Assembly (NCBI GenBank): GCA_023415305.1
Contig: JAEZKZ010000110.1
Coordinates: 79,504-143,503 of the forward strand
Direction: 5' to 3'
Origin: Bacillota bacterium
Lineage (GTDB): Bacteria > Bacillota > Clostridia > Acetivibrionales > DSM-1351
Length of the DNA stretch: 64,000 nt
Shown here: positions 58,569 to 64,000 of the stretch, piece after piece
Layout: every line of letters starts with the position of its first letter
Numbering within the stretch: position 1 is the stretch's first letter
Made by a program: the position numbers and the translations under genes
The notes under the pieces: model-generated
Told to the model about the DNA's origin: nothing
Database searches by the model: none
Seen by the model: the letters and a program-made list of their open reading frames with translations, nothing else

Positions 58569-59537
58569 ATGGATTTAGTAAAGAGACCAAGGAGACTTAG
58601 AACAAGTACCGGGCTGAGAAAGCTTATCAGAGAAACAACGATTGGCAAAGAGGATTTCATATATCCCATGTTTGTTGTAGAAGGTACAGGAATAGAAAGG
58701 GAAATTTCCTCAATGCCGGGAATATATCATTATTCTGTGGACAGGCTGCTTTTTCAGCTTGAAAAAGTACAGCAGACAGGAATTCCAGGTGTACTCCTGT
58801 TTGGGATTCCCGATGAAAAGGATGAGGTTGGAACAGGTGCCTTTTGTAGAGAAGGTATTGTTCAAAAGGCTCTCAGAGCAGCAAAGCAGAGATTCCCGGG
58901 GCTTGTATTGTCTGCCGATTTGTGCCTGTGTGAATATACCAGTCACGGACATTGCGGTATTATAAAAGACAGCAAAATAGATAATGATCTGACGTTGGAG
59001 ATTTTATCAAAAGCAGCGGTCAGTCTGGCTGATGCAGGCGCAGATATCATTGCTCCCTCAGATATGATGGATGGTAGAGTGGGTGCCATAAGAAAAGCAC
59101 TTGACAATAGTTCTTTTTCAGATAAAGCTATTATGGCCTACAGTGCGAAATATGCTTCTGCCTTCTATGGACCTTTCAGAGATGCAGCCGGTTCAGCTCC
59201 TGCTTTCGGAGACCGGAAAACCTACCAGATGGATTACCATGGCAGGAAGGAAGCAATGAAGGAAATAGAACTTGATATAGATGAAGGTGCAGATATCATA
59301 ATGGTAAAGCCTGCTCTTGCATATCTGGATATTATCCATGAAGCCGCCTCAAGATTTGACTATCCGCTGGCTGCCTATAATGTAAGCGGTGAGTACTGCA
59401 TGATCAAGGCGGCTGCTCAAAAGGGCTGGATTGATGAAAAAAATGCGGCTCTGGAGTCCTTGACCGCAATAAAGAGGGCAGGTGCAGATATAATTATAAG
59501 CTACTTTGCAATGGATGCGGCAAAGTGGTTGAAATAA
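58569..59537 (+). CDS. hemB: Porphobilinogen synthase
   Basis: A 322-residue aldolase-like enzyme joining two 5-aminolevulinates. The zinc site is CLCEYTSHGHC, the Schiff-base lysine is in MVKPALAYLDI, and FYGPFRDAAGSAP is conserved. GGAGGC precedes the ATG. Completes hemA-met8-hemC-cobA/hemD-hemB; hemL lies beyond an insertion. Confidence 0.95.
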   Translation: MDLVKRPRRLRTSTGLRKLIRETTIGKEDFIYPMFVVEGTGIEREISSMPGIYHYSVDRLLFQLEKVQQTGIPGVLLFGIPDEKDEVGTGAFCREGIVQKALRAAKQRFPGLVLSADLCLCEYTSHGHCGIIKDSKIDNDLTLEILSKAAVSLADAGADIIAPSDMMDGRVGAIRKALDNSSFSDKAIMAYSAKYASAFYGPFRDAAGSAPAFGDRKTYQMDYHGRKEAMKEIELDIDEGADIIMVKPALAYLDIIHEAASRFDYPLAAYNVSGEYCMIKAAAQKGWIDEKNAALESLTAIKRAGADIIISYFAMDAAKWLK

Positions 59538-59697
59538 CCCGATATATGGTAATGATGGAAATTAGAATTTCTCCCTGTCGTTAAGCATAATTTTGAGCCT
59601 GATACCTGGTTTTCAAAACTTTGTAAGTGTATCGCTGTCGGTGTTGTTTCGATGTAGCGACCATTCATACTTATCCATAATATCACATTCAATCATA

Positions 59698-60945
59698 TTA
59701 ACCGATTGGCTCAGTCGCAAACATTCGCTGCGCAACGAAAGCGATAATAATCATCAGCAAACTAATTGCAAAAATCGGCAAATATAGGACGTCGCTAAAG
59801 GATTCAAATACACTGCCATATATAACTTGACCTAACGGCGCGGCACATTGAGCAACAGCCATGATGATTGCCATAACCTTGCCTAAATTCTCATTTGAAG
59901 TCACCCTTTGCACTCTCGCAATAATAAAAATTGATAATATAGCTGCAAACATAGCTATGGGAATCGCGCCGAGCATAAACAGGGCGAACGCCGGATAGTA
60001 ACCAAGTCCAAGGAAAAAGGGTAACACCGATACGGCAATAGGCACAACCAATAAGGCGATGGCGAGAACCAATCGGTACAAAGTGTTCATTCTAATTCTT
60101 TTGGCGAAAAGGCCAATAGTTAATGTGCCTAAAATGCTTGCAAAGCTTATAAGTCCGACACCTACGCCCTGCATTATATCGCTGCTTCGCATTGTGACCC
60201 GTAAAATAATTGGACTCCCTACAATCAAAAGCGGCGATAAAACTAAATTGATTACAGCCGCTACAATCATTGAATTTAATATGAACGATTGATTTACCAC
60301 ATAGGCAAAGCCCTCTTTCATATCCTTTGCAATAGTCGTAATAATATGTCCGTCCCATTCACGTTTTGCGAATGGTATCTTAATGAATATTTCCATTACA
60401 GCAGATAGGAAAAACGCAATACAGCTTATGATAACGAGGTAGCGAATCCCCAATGCACCATATAACACGCCGCCCAAAATCGGCGCGGCAACACCTGATA
60501 AAGCCTGCACTGCCTGTACAATACCATTTGCACCCTCCAATTTTTCAATTTCCACCAATAGGGGAATACTGGAGGTGACGGCGGGAGTATACAACGCACT
60601 GACAATGGACAGTAACACCATAATTACGCCAATCGGTGTAACCGTAGCGAATCCCACAGTAATAAGCAAGAATAAGCACATAATAATCGAGCTACTTGTA
60701 AAATCGAAAATCACCATAAGATTACGTCGGTTGAATCGGTCTGCGATTGCTCCGCCCAAAGGTGAAAGCAGAATCGGAATGTTTGATATTGCGTACAATA
60801 CGGCGAACATATCAGCCCGCCCGGTAATATCCAAAATGTAAAGCGAAAGGGCAAAGCGCAAGATTGCCGCACCAAATATAGAAATGATTTGTCCCAATAT
60901 CATCAGCTTAAAATCTTTCGAGTATGGAATTGCTGTTTTCTGCAT
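59698..60945 (-). CDS. MFS efflux transporter (macrolide-efflux type)
   Basis: A 415-residue protein with about 12 spans on the - strand. SLYILDITGRADMFAVLYAISNIPILLSPLGGAIADRFNRRNLMV is typical of MFS_3/MefA-type exporters. It starts at ATG 60945 with AAAGGTG upstream, 40 bases after tetR, so both share the - strand promoter. It probably exports an antibiotic or toxic compound sensed by the TetR protein. Codon choice looks more GC-rich than in the flanking hem genes, which supports acquisition. Confidence 0.86.
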   Translation of the reverse strand: MQKTAIPYSKDFKLMILGQIISIFGAAILRFALSLYILDITGRADMFAVLYAISNIPILLSPLGGAIADRFNRRNLMVIFDFTSSSIIMCLFLLITVGFATVTPIGVIMVLLSIVSALYTPAVTSSIPLLVEIEKLEGANGIVQAVQALSGVAAPILGGVLYGALGIRYLVIISCIAFFLSAVMEIFIKIPFAKREWDGHIITTIAKDMKEGFAYVVNQSFILNSMIVAAVINLVLSPLLIVGSPIILRVTMRSSDIMQGVGVGLISFASILGTLTIGLFAKRIRMNTLYRLVLAIALLVVPIAVSVLPFFLGLGYYPAFALFMLGAIPIAMFAAILSIFIIARVQRVTSNENLGKVMAIIMAVAQCAAPLGQVIYGSVFESFSDVLYLPIFAISLLMIIIAFVAQRMFATEPIG

Positions 60946-60985
60946 ATAAACACCTTTCTTAATTACTGAACAGGTTAATCTCCTG

Positions 60986-61564
60986 TTATTCGTAGATTTC
61001 ATTGATAATGTTATCAAGCAACGTGCAAAATATCTCGAAATGGTCGTAGCCAAGCAGGTTTTTATTCGTCACGATTGCGAGAAGCGCGTTAAAGATTCCG
61101 ATTGCTTTCTCTTTGTTCATTTTGAGTTTAAGATTTGCGCTGAAAATAGTATTGCTGATAAAATCGTCGTTAACAATTTTGCTTTTTTCCTTCCATTCGA
61201 CGGGCGCTCTGTTTAGAAAATTAGCAAAATCCGAACTACTCCGCTGTGTAAGAATATTTGTCTTATCATATTCAAGATACATTTGCTTAATCATTTGGCA
61301 GATGTCGGCCTTGTCTGGCGATTTTGAGAGCGTTTCTTCAAGCAATGCTCTATGCCGCTCCTGTATATTATCTAATACGTCACAAAATAACTGTTCCTTT
61401 GAATCGTAAAACAGATAAAACGCACCTTTAGAAATCCCGGCTTTGGAGCAAAGTACGTCAATGTTTGTTTTTTTGTATCCGAAAGCTGCCCAGCTTTTTT
61501 CACACTCGTCTAGTAACTTTTTCCGGATATTATCCTTTTCAGTTTCGGTAAAGCTTCTTGCCAC
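60986..61564 (-). CDS. TetR-family regulator
   Basis: A 192-residue regulator on the - strand starting at GTG with GGAGGG upstream. The N-terminal helix-turn-helix is GYKKTNIDVLCSKAGISKGAFYLFYDSKEQLF (about 29-60), the standard TetR fold. The C-terminal ligand domain has no clear relative. It should repress itself and the MFS gene from the 16-base inverted repeat at 61579-61626. Confidence 0.9.
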   Translation of the reverse strand: MARSFTETEKDNIRKKLLDECEKSWAAFGYKKTNIDVLCSKAGISKGAFYLFYDSKEQLFCDVLDNIQERHRALLEETLSKSPDKADICQMIKQMYLEYDKTNILTQRSSSDFANFLNRAPVEWKEKSKIVNDDFISNTIFSANLKLKMNKEKAIGIFNALLAIVTNKNLLGYDHFEIFCTLLDNIINEIYE

Positions 61565-61578
61565 TTTTGTCCCTCCCT

Positions 61579-61650
61579 ACAATAAACTTATGACCTAAAA
61601 AATTATTTCAGTCATAAGTTTATTGTAAGAGCAATATGATAGTTTGTCAA
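61579..61650 (-). promoter_or_regulatory. TetR operator and promoter on the - strand
   Basis: Perfect 16-base arms (61579-61594 and 61611-61626) separated by 16 bases. On the - strand, TTGACA (61650-61645), 17 bases, and TACAAT (61627-61622) form a strong promoter whose -10 overlaps one arm, so a bound repressor would block polymerase. Part of the 401-base gap 61565-61965. Confidence 0.8.
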
Positions 61651-61774
61651 CAGCCTTTGTTTCGCTCCACACCGAAAACTGTTTCTTCGTTATCAATCCT
61701 TTGCTGTGGATTTGTCACGTAGTAGAACTCCATTTTTGGGGGAAAGGTATTTGGTTTTAAGATTTATCTTATCA

Positions 61775-61803
61775 TTGTTGATTTCGCCGGACGGGAGTAT
61801 AAT
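61775..61803 (+). promoter_or_regulatory. Possible hemL promoter
   Basis: TTGTTG (61775-61780), 17 bases, TATAAT (61798-61803). It would give hemL its own transcript across the insertion; a leader of about 160 AT-rich bases follows. Confidence 0.55.
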
Positions 61804-61965
61804 ACTCTTATCTATAAGTGTATTTCTCATATATAACAGGTTATAAGCCGTTAAACTTGCTCAATAAATAATAAAGTAATTTACTATTATTACGATAAAA
61901 ATTGAATTTACAATGAAATTACAAAAATAAAAATGACCAGATAATTTGTCACAGGAGAATTCGGA

Positions 61966-63252
61966 ATGAATACTAAAAAATCTCAAGAAGTATTTAATAA
62001 AGCCTGCAATTATATGCCGGGAGGGGTAAATAGCCCTGTACGTGCCTTCAGATCGGTAGGAATGATGCCACCGGTCATAAAAAAAGGAAAGGGCTCAAGG
62101 CTTTTTGACCTTGACGATAATGAATATATTGATTATGTTTGCTCCTGGGGACCAATGATTTTAGGACATGCACAGCCTGAAATCATAACTGCAATAAAGG
62201 AAGCTGCCGAAAACGGCACCAGCTTCGGGGCACCCACAGAAAATGAACTGGTATTGGCAGAACTAATAAGTGATGCAATTCCTTCCATGGAAATGCTGAG
62301 ACTGGTCAGCTCGGGAACAGAGGCTGCTATGAGTGCAATACGTGTTGCCAGAGGCTATACCGGTAGGGATTTGATTGTTAAATTTGAAGGCTGCTATCAT
62401 GGACACAGTGACGGACTACTGGTCAAAGCCGGCTCAGGAGCTTTGACTTCCGGAGTGCCGGACAGTTCCGGAGTTCCTGAGGATTATTCAAAGAACACAC
62501 TGGTAGCAGCATATAACGACCAGGAAGGTTTACAGGAGATTTTTAAGAAATATGGCAGCAAAATTGCGGCAGTTATAATAGAGCCTATTGCAGCCAATAT
62601 GGGATTGGTGCTTCCTGACATTGGCTTTCTTAAGCAACTGCGTAGTCTGACAGAAAAATGCGGAGCGCTGTTGATTTTTGACGAAGTAATTACAGGCTTC
62701 CGGGTATCCTACGGGGGAGCACAGGAACTGTATGGTATAAAGCCTGACTTGACTGTTCTGGGAAAGATCATTGGCGGAGGAATGCCTGTTGGAGCCTATG
62801 GCGGAAGAAGAGATATAATGGAGAAGGTAGCTCCGTTAGGTCCCGTATACCAGGCAGGAACTCTGTCGGGCAATCCTGTTGCAGTAGCTGCGGGCATCAG
62901 TACATTGAAAGCCATTAAGCAAAGTAAAGACTTTTACAATCGTATGGGTTTCCTGGGTAAATCACTGGAAAATGCCTATTATGAAGCGGCAGCAAAATGT
63001 AGTGTCAATATAAGAATAAATAGGGCAGGCTCACTTTTAAGCGTATTTTTTAACGATAGGGATGTCATTGACTATAACAGTGCTGTATGCTCAGACACGG
63101 ACAAATTTAAAAGATACTTTTCAGCTATGCTGAATAAAGGTATTTATATAGCTCCATCACAGTTTGAAGCGTTATTTGTTTCCTATGCACATAGTGAAAA
63201 GGATATAGCTGAAACAAAAGCTGCTATTGAGTTTGCTTTCTCCGGTCTATAG
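61966..63252 (+). CDS. hemL: Glutamate-1-semialdehyde 2,1-aminomutase
   Basis: A 428-residue PLP aminomutase forming 5-aminolevulinate. PGGVNSPVRAF, CSWGPMILGHA, LVSSGTEAAMSAIRVARG, DEVITGFRVSYGGAQ and the lysine in LGKIIGGGMPVGAYGG are typical. CAGGAG precedes the ATG. In related operons it directly follows hemB; here 2.4 kb of MFS/TetR DNA lies between. Its stop overlaps the end of the convergent ATPase by six bases. Confidence 0.95.
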   Translation: MNTKKSQEVFNKACNYMPGGVNSPVRAFRSVGMMPPVIKKGKGSRLFDLDDNEYIDYVCSWGPMILGHAQPEIITAIKEAAENGTSFGAPTENELVLAELISDAIPSMEMLRLVSSGTEAAMSAIRVARGYTGRDLIVKFEGCYHGHSDGLLVKAGSGALTSGVPDSSGVPEDYSKNTLVAAYNDQEGLQEIFKKYGSKIAAVIIEPIAANMGLVLPDIGFLKQLRSLTEKCGALLIFDEVITGFRVSYGGAQELYGIKPDLTVLGKIIGGGMPVGAYGGRRDIMEKVAPLGPVYQAGTLSGNPVAVAAGISTLKAIKQSKDFYNRMGFLGKSLENAYYEAAAKCSVNIRINRAGSLLSVFFNDRDVIDYNSAVCSDTDKFKRYFSAMLNKGIYIAPSQFEALFVSYAHSEKDIAETKAAIEFAFSGL

Positions 63253-64000
63253 CCTTAGCTTTTTCTTACTCAGCAGCAGAGAATTTATAATTACGCATAC
63301 AGAGCTTAATGCCATTGCAGCAGAGGCAATAACAGGACTAAGTCGACCAGTTGCAGCAAAAGGAATTCCAATTGCATTATAGATTATTGCCCAAAAGAGG
63401 TTTTGTTTTATTTTTCTCATGGTCAGGCGTGAGAGCTTAAATATAAATGGAATAGAGGTCAGGTTATCCTTCAGAATAACAATGTCAGCTGTCTCAATGG
63501 CGGCATCAGTACCGGAATGGATTGATATGCCGATATCTGCAGCAGCAAGTGCAGGTGCGTCGTTAATTCCGTCACCGGCCATTGCTACATGATGGCCTTT
63601 CTTCTTTAAGGAAGAAATGACCTGTAACTTTTCTTCAGGCAGTACATCCGAAATTACAGTAGCAATATTAAGCTTTGAGGCTACTTGTTTTGCAGTTTTC
63701 TCACTATCTCCGGTAAGCAGTACCACCTGAATACCTGACTGTTGCAACTGCTTAACTACTTGATAAGAGTCGGCTCTGATTTCATCAGAGAGGACTAAAA
63801 CAGCACAAATCGTTTTATTTATCGCCATAAAAACAAGGATCTTCCCATCTGAATACAGTTGTTCCGGTATGTTAAGCCCTTTCAGCTCTTCAAGTTCGCC
63901 AAGTTCGTCAACTCTTTCAAGTCCTTCATTTTTTTCAAGTCTATCAAGTTCTTTTACAGGAAATAGGGTTATTCCTTACTCCAGTATATAGGCTTTAGAA
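63247..64000 (-). pseudogene. P-type heavy-metal ATPase C-terminal part with in-frame stop
   Basis: Visible from the right edge on the - strand. The C-terminal portion has the P-domain GDGIND motif (MAGDGINDAPALAAADIGIS), LLTGDSEKTAKQVA and the last membrane helices, as in copper-type CopA ATPases. Reading the same frame upstream there is no start until an in-frame TAA at 63976-63978. Just before it the frame is open (SKAYILE). The stretch between stop and P-domain is an odd Leu/Glu-rich run (ELDRLEKNEGLERVDELGEL). The phosphorylation DKTGT motif lies outside the window or is lost. Either a nonsense-mutated gene or a local sequence error. Confidence 0.55.

Noticed and set aside
59593..59787. 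Small + strand ORF over the MFS gene end
   Set aside because: No ribosome site or family resemblance, and it overlaps the coding - strand; considered a shadow.

Overview
The window looks like chromosomal DNA of an anaerobic, low-GC Firmicute of the class Clostridia. The reasons are AT-rich third positions, strong GGAGG ribosome sites, corrinoid and nitrogenase-like enzymes, Rnf-era style ferredoxin proteins and clostridial-type promoters (TTGACA-17-TATACT). A relative of the mesophilic cellulolytic clostridia is my guess, and the genus is not proven by anything here. Almost everything is on the + strand. Only an MFS/TetR pair (59698-61564) and a broken P-type ATPase at the right edge are on the - strand.

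Layout. 1-2406: end of a branched-chain amino acid ABC operon (livM-livG-livF). 2832-6067: CBS/ACT protein, a glutamine synthetase family enzyme and a cysteine synthase. 6447-21736: an accessory block with a corrinoid protein, two MtaA/UroD-type methyltransferases, a RACo-type corrinoid activator, a nitrogenase-like K-D pair, a doubled NitT/TauT-type ABC transporter (four permeases, two binding proteins, one ATPase) and a DUF1638 protein. 22035-34057: a leader peptide, a YezD-like protein, nifB-nifX-nifH-nifD-nifK-like genes, a methionine-type ABC transporter, a second NifX-like protein, mccB/mccA-like genes and metY. 34221-39120: a third NitT/TauT-type transporter, a TauE/UreH-like membrane protein with a cupredoxin tail, and a secreted Cys-containing repeat protein. 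39465-48625: sulfate uptake (sbp, cysT, cysW, cysA), a ROK regulator and sulfate activation/reduction (cysH, cysD, cysN). 48674-54113: a protein-thiocarboxylate homocysteine pathway (ThiS-like carrier, ThiF-like E1, JAMM protease, siroheme sulfite reductase, TusA-like protein, MetY-like enzyme) and a thioredoxin-reductase-like flavoprotein. 54149-63252: tetrapyrrole synthesis (hemA, met8-like, hemC, cobA-hemD, hemB, hemL), interrupted by the MFS/TetR insertion.

How it fits together. The whole stretch reads as a sulfur-acquisition island. Sulfate enters by Sbp-CysTWA, is activated by CysDN and reduced by an APS-type reductase and a siroheme sulfite reductase whose cofactor comes from the hem/met8/cobA genes. 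Sulfide is then fixed by CysK, MetY and the carrier-protein route. Organic sulfur is probably scavenged by the sulfonate/taurine-like and methionine-like transporters. C-S bonds are probably broken by the NifHDK-like set, which resembles methylthio-alkane reductase. The second K-D pair beside the methyl-transfer genes has no function I can name and is the best candidate for an undescribed system.

The non-coding DNA is unusually rich. I see (i) a four-copy 'small hairpin + terminator' leader in front of the glutamine synthetase, nitrogenase-like K2, nifB-like and metY genes, (ii) a four-copy long leader carrying an anti-Shine-Dalgarno sequence complementary to the start site about 70-220 nt downstream, (iii) tandem hairpin modules fused to the ribosome site of more than a dozen genes, and (iv) a shared leader ahead of two methyl-transfer genes. 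No tRNA, rRNA, CRISPR array, phage or intact insertion sequence was seen.
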